Shown here: piece by piece, positions 18,096-26,414 of the stretch
Numbering within the stretch: the stretch's first letter is position 1
How the letters are laid out: every line of letters begins with the position of its first letter
Made by a program: the position numbers and the translations under genes
Notes under the pieces: model-generated
Told to the model about the DNA's origin: nothing
Databases searched by the model: none
The model's input: the letters and a program-made list of their open reading frames with translations, nothing else
Assembly: GCA_964393275.1 (NCBI GenBank)
Contig: CAYMTA010000002.1
Location: forward strand, 62,001 to 126,000
Source: SLRI01 sp964393275
GTDB taxonomy: Bacteria; Pseudomonadota; Alphaproteobacteria; Geminicoccales; Geminicoccaceae
Length of the DNA stretch: 64,000 bases
Direction of reading: 5' to 3'

Positions 18096-19136
18096 ATGAG
18101 CATGATCGATTCCGGCCGGATGGCCGAAGCCACCCGGCTGACCCGCGCCGGCCGGCTCGCCGAGGCCACGGCCCTGTTGCGCAAGGCATTGGGCGGTGGT
18201 GTCGCCGCGATGCCGGGCGACGGCTGGCAGGGGCCGACGCTCGACCTCGAGGCCGAGCCATTGCCCGACGCCTCGCCGAACGGCGCGCAATGGCTGACCC
18301 GCAGCTACGCCAATCCCTTCGGCCGCCGTGACTACCGGCTTTTCGTGCCGCCCGGGGCCCAGGACGAGCCGCGGCCGCTCTTGGTCATGCTGCACGGCTG
18401 CACGCAGGACCCGAACGATTTCGCCGCCGGCACGGGCATGAACCGGCTCGCCAGCGAGGCCGGCCTGATCGTCGCCTACCCGGGGCAGAGCCAGGCCGCC
18501 AACGCGCAGCGCTGCTGGAACTGGTTCGAGCCGACCGAGCAGGAACGGGCCCGTGGCGAGCCCTCGCTGATCGCCGGCATCACGCGCGAGGTGACGCGGG
18601 ACCATGCGGTCGACGCCGGCCGGGTCTACATCGCCGGGCTGTCGGCCGGTGGCGCGGAGGCGGCGGTGCTGGCCTCGACCTATCCGGATCTCTATGCCGC
18701 CTACGGCGTCCATTCGGGCCTCGCCTATGGGGCGGCACGTGATGTCGCCTCGGCCTTCCAGGCGATGCGCCAGCCTGCGGCCGGCAGGCCGGGGACGGCA
18801 GGCGGCAAGATCGTGCCGGTCATCGTCGTCCACGGTGACCGGGACGCCACCGTTCATCCCGGCAATGGCGCCGCGGTGATCCGTCAGACGGTCGGCACAC
18901 TCGAGACCGCGGTCGAGCGTGGCCGCGTGCCCGGCGGCCACGCCTGGACCCGCACCCGCCACATGGTGCCGACGGGAAGCACCTTGGCCGAGCATTGGCA
19001 GGTGCACGGCCTCGGCCATGCCTGGTCGGGCGGCGATGCCTCCGGAAGCTACACCGATCCGCGCGGCCCGGATGCCAGCCGGGCCATGCTCGAGTTCTTC
19101 CTCCAGCATCGCAGCACGTCCCGCGACGCAGGTTGA
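18096..19136 (+). CDS. PHB depolymerase family esterase
   Basis: 346 residues. An alpha/beta hydrolase with VMLHGCTQDPNDFA (oxyanion region), the lipase box GLSAGG (nucleophile Ser), VHGDRDATVHPGN (Asp region) and the catalytic His in GLGHAWSGGD. This is the LpqC/PhaZ-type depolymerase family. No signal peptide is visible, so it probably acts intracellularly on polyhydroxybutyrate or a short ester. A preceding N-terminal region of about 70 residues looks helical. Together with hbd and etf, it fits 3-hydroxybutyrate metabolism. Confidence 0.87.
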   Translation: MSMIDSGRMAEATRLTRAGRLAEATALLRKALGGGVAAMPGDGWQGPTLDLEAEPLPDASPNGAQWLTRSYANPFGRRDYRLFVPPGAQDEPRPLLVMLHGCTQDPNDFAAGTGMNRLASEAGLIVAYPGQSQAANAQRCWNWFEPTEQERARGEPSLIAGITREVTRDHAVDAGRVYIAGLSAGGAEAAVLASTYPDLYAAYGVHSGLAYGAARDVASAFQAMRQPAAGRPGTAGGKIVPVIVVHGDRDATVHPGNGAAVIRQTVGTLETAVERGRVPGGHAWTRTRHMVPTGSTLAEHWQVHGLGHAWSGGDASGSYTDPRGPDASRAMLEFFLQHRSTSRDAG

Positions 19137-19142
19137 CGGGTC

Positions 19143-19172
19143 GGGGCCGGCATGCGAGCGCTCGCCGGCCCC
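19143..19172 (+). terminator. Hairpin after the esterase gene
   Basis: GGGGCCGGC (19143-19151) and GCCGGCCCC (19164-19172) form a 9-bp GC-only stem; the loop itself contains GAGCGCTC and can fold further. It lies six bases after the esterase stop and just ahead of the next start. No T run follows, so attenuation or mRNA protection is possible instead of termination. Confidence 0.5.
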
Positions 19173-19187
19173 AGCCCTTGCCTGAGC

Positions 19188-20822
19188 ATGCCCATGCCTG
19201 CCAGCCCGACCCGCAACCGTGCCGCCGACATTCTCGCCCGGCGCCTCGCCGAGGCCGGCTGCCGCTTCGCCTTCGGCATTCCGGGCGGCGAGATCCTGAC
19301 CCTGATCGACGCGCTGGCCATGGCCGGCATCGCCTTCGTCACGGCCAAGCACGAGACGGCGGCGGGCTTCATGGCGGAAGCGGTCTGGCAGCGCACCGGC
19401 ACGCCGCCGGTGCTGGTCGCCACGGTGGGTCCCGGCATCAGCAACGCGGTCAACGTCGTCGCCAACGCGCGGCTCGACCGGGTGCCGCTCATCGTGCTCG
19501 CGGGCGCCATCGACGCCGACGAGCAGCTCGCCTTCAACCACCAGATCATCGACCATCGCCGCCTCTTGGAGCCCGCCATCAAGGGCGCCTTCACGCTGAC
19601 CGCGACCGCCGCCGATCTGGTCACCGAGCGGGCCTTGGCACTGGCCGGCGATCCGCGCCCGGGCCCGGTGCTGATCGAGGTGCCGATGGCGGTGGCCGAG
19701 GCGCCGGCCAGCCCGGAACGAAAGGTTCGCCGCACGCCGCCGGCGCCCGTCGCCCCGGCACCCGGCCCAGCCCTCGACCGGGCGCGCAAATGGCTCGCCG
19801 GGGCGAGGCGGCCCCTGCTCATCGCCGGCTTCGACGCCGTCCAGCACGACGCCGGGGCGGCGCTCGCCCGCTTCGCCGAGACGCAGCGCACACCCGTGAT
19901 CCAGACCTACAAGGCCAAGGGCCTCCTGCCCGAGGACCATGCCTTCGCCCTCGCCGCGGCGGCGCTCTCGCCGGTGGCCGATCAGGTGCTGATGGCCGAG
20001 ATCGAGGCGGCCGACCTCGTCGTGCTCGCCGGCTACGATGCGGTCGAGATGCGCCGGAGCTGGCAGCATCCCTGGGATCCGGCGCAGAAGCACGTGGTCG
20101 CCTTCGATGCCGTCGCCAACGACCACTACCTGCACCAGGCCGGGATCGGCTTCGTCTGCGATGTCGGCGCCGGCCTCGACGCCCTGGGAGAGGGTGTGCG
20201 TTCCGCCTCGACCTGGACGGCGGATGAAGTGCTCAGGGCGCGGAACCGGGTGCTCGCCTCCTTCCGCAGCGACGAGGACTGGGGCCCGGCCGCGATCTCC
20301 GAGGTCGCCCGCCGGGTGCTGCCGCGCGACACGGTGGCCGCCGTCGATGTCGGTGCCCACCGCATCCTCCTGAGCCAGATCTGGCTGGCCTTCGCGCCGC
20401 GCACGCTGCTGCAGTCGAACGGGCTCTGCACCATGGGCTGCGGCCTGCCGCTCGCCATCGGCGCCAGGCTCGCCGAGCCCGACCGGCCGGTCGTCGTCTT
20501 CACCGGCGACGGCGGGCTCCTCACGGTCCTGGGCGAGCTCGCGACCGCCATCGAGCAGGGGCTGCCGCTCATCGTCGTCTGCTTCGTCGACCATTCGCTC
20601 GCCCTGATCGAGGTCAAGCAGCGCCAGCGCCAGCTCGCCCGGCGCGGCGTCGCCGTCGGCGCCTTCGACGCGGTCCAGCTCGCCGCCGGCCTCGGCGGCC
20701 ACGGCGTCGTCGCGGCCGACCGCGCGAGCCTCGCCTCGGCCCTCGAGACGGCGCTCGCCGCCGACCGGTTCACCCTGATCGCCTGCCCGATCGCCGAGGA
20801 CGCCTATGACGGGCGGATCTGA
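19188..20822 (+). CDS. Thiamine diphosphate-dependent enzyme, acetolactate synthase-like
   Basis: About 544 residues from ATG 19188 (19194 and 19152 are also possible). Three ThDP domains: the N-terminal GIPGGEI and catalytic Glu in KHETAAGFMAEA, the central FAD/NAD-like domain, and the C-terminal GDGGLLTVLGELATAIEQG motif. At the Mg-binding end of the GDG motif the usual Asn-Asn/Asn-Asp reads VD (CFVDHSLALIEVKQ), so one Asn is replaced by Val and the ligand position is Asp. True acetolactate synthase is doubtful; a decarboxylase or lyase of the same family is more likely. Confidence 0.8.
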   Translation: MPMPASPTRNRAADILARRLAEAGCRFAFGIPGGEILTLIDALAMAGIAFVTAKHETAAGFMAEAVWQRTGTPPVLVATVGPGISNAVNVVANARLDRVPLIVLAGAIDADEQLAFNHQIIDHRRLLEPAIKGAFTLTATAADLVTERALALAGDPRPGPVLIEVPMAVAEAPASPERKVRRTPPAPVAPAPGPALDRARKWLAGARRPLLIAGFDAVQHDAGAALARFAETQRTPVIQTYKAKGLLPEDHAFALAAAALSPVADQVLMAEIEAADLVVLAGYDAVEMRRSWQHPWDPAQKHVVAFDAVANDHYLHQAGIGFVCDVGAGLDALGEGVRSASTWTADEVLRARNRVLASFRSDEDWGPAAISEVARRVLPRDTVAAVDVGAHRILLSQIWLAFAPRTLLQSNGLCTMGCGLPLAIGARLAEPDRPVVVFTGDGGLLTVLGELATAIEQGLPLIVVCFVDHSLALIEVKQRQRQLARRGVAVGAFDAVQLAAGLGGHGVVAADRASLASALETALAADRFTLIACPIAEDAYDGRI

Positions 20823-20884
20823 GTCATGATCGCCTCAGTGGCCAACGCGCAGAACTTGATTTTTTCGCAAGTTTGGTGCAAATC

Positions 20885-21172
20885 ATGAGTCTTGAGGAAT
20901 GGCGTCGGAAGATCAAAAGGCTTCGGTCCGAACCCGGCTTCAAGGTGTTTCCGACGAATCATGTCCGGCTACGAATGCGCGAACGACATGTGAGCTTCCT
21001 CGATCTGCTGCAAGTCATCGAGCGGGGTGCCGTGATTGAGGATCAGTCGGAGCATGGAGAGACGAAGCTGCGGATGTCGGGGCGCGATGTCGACGGCAGA
21101 GCCGTGGATATCGTTGTAGTGGTCAACGAAAGCGAGCCGAGCCTGCGAGTGATCACGGTGATCGCAGATTGA
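20885..21172 (+). CDS. DUF4258 protein, probable toxin of a type II-like pair
   Basis: About 95 residues from ATG 20885; a TTG at 20873 is in frame. It shows the small basic fold of DUF4258/RelE-like proteins: TNHVRLRMRERHVSFLDLLQVIE, then TKLRMSGRDVDGRAVDIVVVVN and VITVIAD. The GC content is visibly lower than in neighbouring genes. It is followed, 10 bases on, by an HTH protein, the usual arrangement of a DUF4258 toxin with an MqsA/HigA-like antitoxin. Function inferred from this context only. Confidence 0.65.
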   Translation: MSLEEWRRKIKRLRSEPGFKVFPTNHVRLRMRERHVSFLDLLQVIERGAVIEDQSEHGETKLRMSGRDVDGRAVDIVVVVNESEPSLRVITVIAD

Positions 21173-21182
21173 GGTCAGAACG

Positions 21183-21725
21183 GTGACAGCGAGTATCGAG
21201 ATGGCAATCGCAAGACGAACTTTGGAAGCTTATCACGACAATGACCTGGGACTCCCTTATCCAGTCATCGTCCGCAACGCGGCGATCGAGGAGTTCGATT
21301 CGGCGACGGGCGAGTCGCTCGCTGTCGGTCTTCCGCACCCTCGTGAATATGTGAAGGCGGTCGCCCTGGTGCGAGCACTTCATCCGCTGCAGCTCTCCGG
21401 CGCCGAGATCCGCTTCATGCGCAAGGTCCTGGGCATGAAGGCGAAGGATTTCGCTGCGGCAATTCCAATTCGTCCTGAAACCTTCTCGCGGATCGAGCAC
21501 GACCACGAGCGGACCAGCGATTATGTCGATCAGCTCATTCGCCACTACGTTTGCGCGGAGCTTTTCGAGGAGATTGCCGGTGTCGACTTCGATCCGAAGA
21601 TGATCACGCGCATGCATCGCATCCCGCGTGGCGATGACGCGGTAGAGCCGCATATCGAGCTGAAGCTCGTGCCGGCGACCGGGCCCGACGGCGCCGGCAG
21701 GGCCGACTGGGCAAAGGCCGCCTGA
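21183..21725 (+). CDS. HTH (XRE/MqsA-like) regulator, probable antitoxin
   Basis: 180 residues from a GTG start with GAGG upstream. The helix-turn-helix is LSGAEIRFMRKVLGMKAKDF-AAAIPIRPETFSRIEH, around residues 77-115, as in the C-terminal domain of MqsA/YgiT antitoxins. There is no CxxC zinc ribbon at the N-terminus, unlike canonical MqsA. It would neutralise the DUF4258 protein and repress the pair. It converges on the amino-acid ABC operon. Confidence 0.7.
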   Translation: MTASIEMAIARRTLEAYHDNDLGLPYPVIVRNAAIEEFDSATGESLAVGLPHPREYVKAVALVRALHPLQLSGAEIRFMRKVLGMKAKDFAAAIPIRPETFSRIEHDHERTSDYVDQLIRHYVCAELFEEIAGVDFDPKMITRMHRIPRGDDAVEPHIELKLVPATGPDGAGRADWAKAA

Positions 21726-21762
21726 GGCTGCGCCAAAGCCCGTGCCATGGCGCGAGCCGGCG

Positions 21763-22497
21763 TCAGCGCGCCAGCATGGCCTTCTGGCGGCGCTCGGCGG
21801 CCTTGGCGCGGTCGGCGGTGGAGGCCGGGGACAGGCGCCGCTCGGCATAGGCGATGGCTTGGCTGGCGACGAAGTTGATGCAGAGGTAGAGCGCACCGGC
21901 GACGACGAAGACCTCCACCGGGCGGAACGTCTGGGCGATGATCGTCTTGGCGATCCCGGTGATCTCGAGGATGGTGATGGTGGAGGCGAGCGAGCTGGCC
22001 TTGACCATGAGGATCACCTCGTTGCCGTAGGCCGGCAGCGCCTGGCGCATGGCGACGGGGAAGGTGATGCGGCGAAAGAGCTGGGTGCGGCTCATGCCGA
22101 CGGCCCGGCCGGCCTCGATCTGGCCGTGCGGCACCGATTCGATGCCGCCCCGGATGATCTCGCTGGTGTAGGCGCCGGTGTTGAGCGTCAAGGCCAGGAT
22201 GGCGCAGAACCAGGCGTCGCGGAACAGGAACCAGACGCCCAGATCCTGGAGGAACGGGCGAAACTGGCCGGAGCCGTAATAGATGAGGAAGAGCTGGACC
22301 AAAAGCGGCGTGCTGCGGAAGACGTAGACGAAGCCATAGGCCGGAACGCTCAGCAACGGGCTCGGGCTCAGCCGCATCAGCGCCACGAGGACGGCGAGGA
22401 CGAAGCCGACCACCAGCGACTGGCCGACCAGGAGGAGCGTGGTCGGCAGGCCGCTGGCGAGGCGGGTCGCGACATCGGCGAAGAGGGCCCAGTCCAT
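21763..22497 (-). CDS. Amino acid ABC transporter permease (HisM type)
   Basis: 244 residues from ATG 22497, which shares its first base with the preceding stop. About five membrane helices; the EAA-type loop QIEAGRAVGMSRTQLFRRITFP docks the ATPase. It is the second permease of a polar amino acid uptake system (PAAT family), last gene in the order ATPase, binding protein, HisQ-like, HisM-like. Confidence 0.92.
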   Translation of the reverse strand: MDWALFADVATRLASGLPTTLLLVGQSLVVGFVLAVLVALMRLSPSPLLSVPAYGFVYVFRSTPLLVQLFLIYYGSGQFRPFLQDLGVWFLFRDAWFCAILALTLNTGAYTSEIIRGGIESVPHGQIEAGRAVGMSRTQLFRRITFPVAMRQALPAYGNEVILMVKASSLASTITILEITGIAKTIIAQTFRPVEVFVVAGALYLCINFVASQAIAYAERRLSPASTADRAKAAERRQKAMLAR

Positions 22498-23207
22498 CAG
22501 GCGCGCCTCACGCCCCGGTTGGCCCAGCCTTCGGCCGCGAGGAAGCCCCGATTGGAGAGGGAGGTGAGCCCGAGATAGAGGAGGGCGGCGACGACGTAGA
22601 AGGTGAAGGGCTCCTTGGTCGAGCCGGCCGCGATCGCCGCCTGGCGCATGATCTCGACGAGGCCGATCACCGAGATCAGGGACGTGTCCTTGAGCGTGAA
22701 CTGCCAGACATTGCCGAGGCCGGGGAGCGCGTAGCGGGCGACCTGCGGCACCAGCACCCGCCAGAAGCGCTGCCGCCGGCTCATGCCGATGGCGATCGCC
22801 GCCTCGATCTGGCCCCTGGGCACGACCAGCACCGCACCCCGGATCACCTCGGCCGAGTAGGCGCCGCCGCTGGCGCCGAGGCAGATCGTCCCGGTGAGGA
22901 AGACCGGCAGGTCGATGAAGCCCTCGTAGCCGAACATGCCGCCGGCGATGGCCCGAAGCGCCGCCCCGCCGCCGAAGAAGACGAGGTAGATGACGAGAAG
23001 CTCGGGAATGCCGCGGATGACCGTCGTGTAGGCCGCGGCGACCCAGCGGAGCGGCGGCAGGCCCGAGAGCTTCATGGCGGCGAGGCCGGCGCCGATCACG
23101 ACGCCGAGCGCATAGGCGCAAAGGGCGACGGCCAGGGTGACGATGGCGCCCAGGGCCATCTGGTCACCCCAGCCGGCGTCCCCCCAGGCGAGGAGCGTCA
23201 GGTCCAC
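22497..23207 (-). CDS. Amino acid ABC transporter permease (HisQ type)
   Basis: 236 residues from a GTG start at 23207. Membrane helices plus the loop QIEAAIAIGMSRRQRFWRVLVPQ. The sequence TTVIRGIPELLVIYLVFFGGG is typical of HisQ/OccQ permeases. It pairs with the overlapping HisM-like permease; the substrate is probably a basic or opine-like amino acid, inferred from the LAO-type binding protein upstream. Confidence 0.92.
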   Translation of the reverse strand: MDLTLLAWGDAGWGDQMALGAIVTLAVALCAYALGVVIGAGLAAMKLSGLPPLRWVAAAYTTVIRGIPELLVIYLVFFGGGAALRAIAGGMFGYEGFIDLPVFLTGTICLGASGGAYSAEVIRGAVLVVPRGQIEAAIAIGMSRRQRFWRVLVPQVARYALPGLGNVWQFTLKDTSLISVIGLVEIMRQAAIAAGSTKEPFTFYVVAALLYLGLTSLSNRGFLAAEGWANRGVRRA

Positions 23208-23228
23208 GAGCCCCGGCCCGCTCGCCGC

Positions 23229-24068
23229 TCAGTTCGTGGCGGCGCTGTCGAAGCCGAACCACTTGATGGCGAGCTCGCTCACCGTGCCGTCGTCGAGCGC
23301 CGACTGGATGGCGGCGTTGAACTTGTCCTTCAGCGCGGTGTCCTCCTTGCGCAGGCCGACGCCGACGCCATTGCCGAAGATGCCGCGGGCGAAGCCCGGC
23401 CCGACCCGGACGAACTCATCGCCGAGGTCGCCCTCGAGCAAGGGCTGCCAGCCGCTCTGGTCGGCCAGCGCCACGTCGATGCGTCCCGACTGCAGGTCGA
23501 GGTCGAGATTCTCCTGGCTGTCATAGGTGCGGATGTCGATGTCGCCCATGTACTGGCGCAGGAAGTTCTCGTGGATGGTCGCCGTCTGCACGCCGACGGT
23601 GAGGCCCTGGACCAGCTCCTTCAACTGATCGATCAGCGCCTGCTCCTCGGGCGAGATCTCGGTCATGTCGATGCGGGTCTCGGGCAGGCCGGCGGCGGCG
23701 ATGTCGCTGTCCTTGGGGGCCACGAAGATCGCCGGGGTCGTCGCGTAGGGGATCGAGAAATCGATCACCTTCATCCGCTCGTCGGTGATCGACATGCCGG
23801 CCATGATGGCGTCGTAGCGGCCGGCCTGCAGGGCCGGGATGATGCCGTCCCAGGCCTGGGCGACGATCTCGCATTTCGCCTCCATGCGGGCGCAGAGATC
23901 GTGGGCGAGGTCGATCTCGAAGCCATCGAGCTCGCCCGCCGCGTTGGTGAAGTTCCAGGGCGCGTAGGCGCCCTCGGTGGCGATGCGGATGGTGCTCCAG
24001 TCCTGGGCGGCGGCGCTGCCGGCGAGGAGGAGGCCGGCGGCCAGGACGACGAATGGTGATGCTCTCAT
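23229..24068 (-). CDS. Periplasmic amino-acid-binding protein (LAO/HisJ family)
   Basis: 279 residues from ATG 24068 with GGAGAA upstream. A Sec signal peptide (MRASPFVVLAAGLLLAGSAAA) ends at AQD. The mature protein has IRIATEGAYAPWNFTNAAGELDGFEIDLAHDL, the family-3 signature, and MSITDERMKVIDFSIPY. A 29-bp piece of this gene (23421-23449) recurs exactly at 36938-36966. Confidence 0.93.
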   Translation of the reverse strand: MRASPFVVLAAGLLLAGSAAAQDWSTIRIATEGAYAPWNFTNAAGELDGFEIDLAHDLCARMEAKCEIVAQAWDGIIPALQAGRYDAIMAGMSITDERMKVIDFSIPYATTPAIFVAPKDSDIAAAGLPETRIDMTEISPEEQALIDQLKELVQGLTVGVQTATIHENFLRQYMGDIDIRTYDSQENLDLDLQSGRIDVALADQSGWQPLLEGDLGDEFVRVGPGFARGIFGNGVGVGLRKEDTALKDKFNAAIQSALDDGTVSELAIKWFGFDSAATN

Positions 24069-24093
24069 GGTTTCGGTTCTCCCATTGGATGGT

Positions 24094-24879
24094 CTAGAGG
24101 ACGCTCGCCAGAAACCGGCGGCAGCGCTCGGAGCAGGGGTTGCCGAAGAGCTCCGCCGGGGAATTCTCCTCCTCGACGCGGCCATCGGCGAGGAACATCA
24201 CCCGGCTCGAGACCTCGCGGGCGAAGCCCATCTCGTGGGTCACGACGACCATCGTCCGCCCTTCCGCGGCGAGATCACGCATGACCTTCAAGACCTCGCC
24301 GACCAGCTCCGGGTCGAGGGCCGAGGTCGGCTCGTCGAAGAGCAGCACCTGCGGTTGCATGCACAAGGCCCGGGCAATGGCCACCCGCTGCTGCTGCCCG
24401 CCGGACAGCTCGACCGGATAGGCGTCGTGCTTCTCGGCGATGCCGACCTTGGCGAGGAGAGCCATCGCCCGGTCCCTGACCTCGCCCTTGGGCTCGCGCA
24501 GCACCGTGACCGGACCCTCCATCACGTTCTGCAGGACGGTCATGTGCGACCAGAGATTGAAGCCCTGGAACACCATGCCGAGGCGGGCGCGGATCCGGCT
24601 CAGCGCCGCCGGGTCGCTGACCACGGGCAGGCCCAGCCGGTTGGCGCGAACCAGGATCTCCTCGCCGCCGACGACGATGCGGCCGCTGTCCGGCGTCTCG
24701 AGGAAATTGATGCAGCGCAGGAAGGTGCTCTTGCCCGAGCCCGAGGCGCCGATGATCGAGATGACGTCCTCGGACCGGGCGGTGAGCGAGATCCCCTTCA
24801 GCACCTCGAGGTGGCCGAAGCGCTTGTGCACGTTCTCCGCGAGCAGTGCGGCGGTCTCGGTCGGGGCGGCCTGGCTCAT
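24094..24879 (-). CDS. Amino acid ABC transporter ATPase (HisP/GlnQ type)
   Basis: 261 residues. Walker A GASGSGKST, the Q-loop region GMVFQGFNLWSHMTVLQN, signature LSGGQQQRVAIARAL, Walker B VLLFDEPTSALDPE and switch VVVTHEMGFA. The insertion with RANRLGLPVVSDPAALSR is typical of the HisP/OccP subgroup. First gene of the four-gene operon, read towards lower coordinates. Confidence 0.94.
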   Translation of the reverse strand: MSQAAPTETAALLAENVHKRFGHLEVLKGISLTARSEDVISIIGASGSGKSTFLRCINFLETPDSGRIVVGGEEILVRANRLGLPVVSDPAALSRIRARLGMVFQGFNLWSHMTVLQNVMEGPVTVLREPKGEVRDRAMALLAKVGIAEKHDAYPVELSGGQQQRVAIARALCMQPQVLLFDEPTSALDPELVGEVLKVMRDLAAEGRTMVVVTHEMGFAREVSSRVMFLADGRVEEENSPAELFGNPCSERCRRFLASVL

Positions 24880-24955
24880 GTCATGAGGCGCTCGAGGTTG
24901 CCACTGCGACGGTAGAGAGGGACGGCCGACGCGGCAAGCCTGCGGTGGGCGTGGG

Positions 24956-24984
24956 TTGAGGCAGATGTGTGGATGGTGTATAGG
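24956..24984 (+). promoter_or_regulatory. Probable vapBC promoter
   Basis: TTGAGG (24956-24961), 17 bases, then TATAGG (24979-24984), about 30 bases before the vapB ATG. Four of six bases match at both boxes. The segment is clearly more AT-rich than its surroundings. Confidence 0.45.
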
Positions 24985-25014
24985 GTGTCTCGATCATGCA
25001 CATTTGGTGACAAC

Positions 25015-25221
25015 ATGCGCACGAATATCGACATCGACGAGAAGCTGATCGAGGAGGCCCGGCGGATCACCGGGCTGTCGAGCAAGAAGGCCATTGTCGA
25101 GGCGGCCCTGGAAGAGATGATCCGGCGAGCCCGACAGCGGGAGGTGGCCGACTATTTCGGCAAGCTGCCCTCCTGGGAGGGCAGCCTGGATGAGTCCCGC
25201 GAGGGGCGGACCTTCGATTGA
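25015..25221 (+). CDS. vapB: VapB-family antitoxin
   Basis: 68 residues: MRTNIDIDEKLIEEARRITG followed by SSKKAIVEAALEEMIRRARQ, the RHH DNA-binding domain of type II VapB (PF09957-like), and a C-terminal toxin-wrapping tail with DYFGKLPSWEG. It represses the operon and blocks VapC. Its stop overlaps the vapC start as TTGA. Confidence 0.88.
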   Translation: MRTNIDIDEKLIEEARRITGLSSKKAIVEAALEEMIRRARQREVADYFGKLPSWEGSLDESREGRTFD

Positions 25222-25613
25222 TCCTCGTCGACAGCAGCGTCTGGATCGACTTCTTTCGCGGCGTGGATACGTCCGGCGCCTTGCTGCTCCGTGAGATCCT
25301 GCGACAGGACGACGTGCTGGTGGGAGACCTCATCCTGGTCGAGGTGCTGCAGGGCTTTCGGGATGAACGCGAGGCGGCGACGGCGGCCGAGCTCCTGGAT
25401 CGCTTCGATCAGGTAGCGATCCTCGATACCGCCATCGCCAGGCAGGCCGCCGCCCACTACCGTCAGCTCCGCCGGCTGGGCATCAGCATCCGCAAGACCA
25501 TCGACTTGCTGATCGCCACCCGCTGCATCGACAAAGGCTGGTGGCTGCTGCACAACGACCGCGACTTCGACCCGCTGCGGGAGCATCTGGGCCTGCGGGT
25601 CATCGGCCATTAG
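25218..25613 (+). CDS. vapC: VapC-family PIN-domain ribonuclease toxin
   Basis: 131 residues from a TTG start overlapping the vapB stop. PIN-domain acidic residues are visible: Asp5 in LVDSSVWIDFF, Glu in VEVLQGFRDE, Asp in TIDLLIATRCI and the last Asp in LHNDRDFDPL. VapC toxins cleave tRNA or rRNA when freed from VapB. The overlap keeps antitoxin and toxin synthesis coupled. Confidence 0.88.
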   Translation: MILVDSSVWIDFFRGVDTSGALLLREILRQDDVLVGDLILVEVLQGFRDEREAATAAELLDRFDQVAILDTAIARQAAAHYRQLRRLGISIRKTIDLLIATRCIDKGWWLLHNDRDFDPLREHLGLRVIGH

Positions 25614-25631
25614 CAAGAGGTGACGGCGGCG

Positions 25632-26402
25632 ATGGATCTGGAAGGGCTTCTGGCGACGGCGCTCGCCGTCAGCGAGGCGGCGCGGCCGGTGCCGCTCGGC
25701 TATTTCCGCAAGCCGCTCGAGATCATCGCCAAGGCGGACGAATCGCCGGTGACGATTGCCGACCGGGAGACCGAGCGGGTGATGCGCGAGGTCCTGGCCG
25801 AGCGCGTGCCGGAGCACGGCATCCTCGGCGAGGAGCACGGCCGGGTGCGGCTCGACCACCGCTTCGTCTGGGTGCTCGACCCGATCGACGGCACCAAGTC
25901 CTTCATCACCGGCTTTCCGCTCTTCAACAACCTGATCGCCGTTCTCGACCAGGGCCGGCCGGTGATCGGCGTGGTCGACACGCCCGCGATCGGCGAGCGC
26001 TACCATGCCGCCAGGGGCAGGGGCGCCTGGTTCAACGGAGAGCGAATCCGCACCAGCGGCTGCGCCAGGCTCGCCGAGGCCGTCGTCTACATGGCCGGCC
26101 ACAGCCCCGCCGATGCGGCGCAAGCGAAACGCTTCGCCCGGCTCGAACGGCAGGGCCGGCTCCAGCGCCGCGGCTACGACGCCTATGTCTATGCCCTCCT
26201 CGCCGCCGGCCATCTCGACCTGATGATCGAGACCGATCTCCAGCCCTACGACCATCTGGCGCTGGTCACGCTGATCGAGGAGGCCGGCGGTGCGATCACC
26301 GACTGGTCCGGCCAGCCGCTCGGCCTCGAGTCGAAGGGCGACGTGCTCGCTGCCGCCACGCCCGAGCTGCACGCCGAGGCGCTGGCGCTGCTCGGCGCCT
26401 GA
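25632..26402 (+). CDS. Inositol-monophosphatase family enzyme, HisN-type histidinol-phosphatase likely
   Basis: About 256 residues from ATG 25632 with AGAGGTGA upstream (GTG 25620 also in frame). Metal-binding motifs: GILGEEHG, WVLDPIDGTKSFITG and the late DLQPYDHLALVTLIEEAGG. The GEEHG...DPIDGTKSF form is that of HisN-type histidinol-phosphatases, rather than CysQ or inositol phosphatase. HisN makes histidinol from histidinol phosphate; no other his gene is nearby. Confidence 0.8.
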   Translation: MDLEGLLATALAVSEAARPVPLGYFRKPLEIIAKADESPVTIADRETERVMREVLAERVPEHGILGEEHGRVRLDHRFVWVLDPIDGTKSFITGFPLFNNLIAVLDQGRPVIGVVDTPAIGERYHAARGRGAWFNGERIRTSGCARLAEAVVYMAGHSPADAAQAKRFARLERQGRLQRRGYDAYVYALLAAGHLDLMIETDLQPYDHLALVTLIEEAGGAITDWSGQPLGLESKGDVLAAATPELHAEALALLGA

Positions 26403-26414
26403 AGGTCAAGGGAC

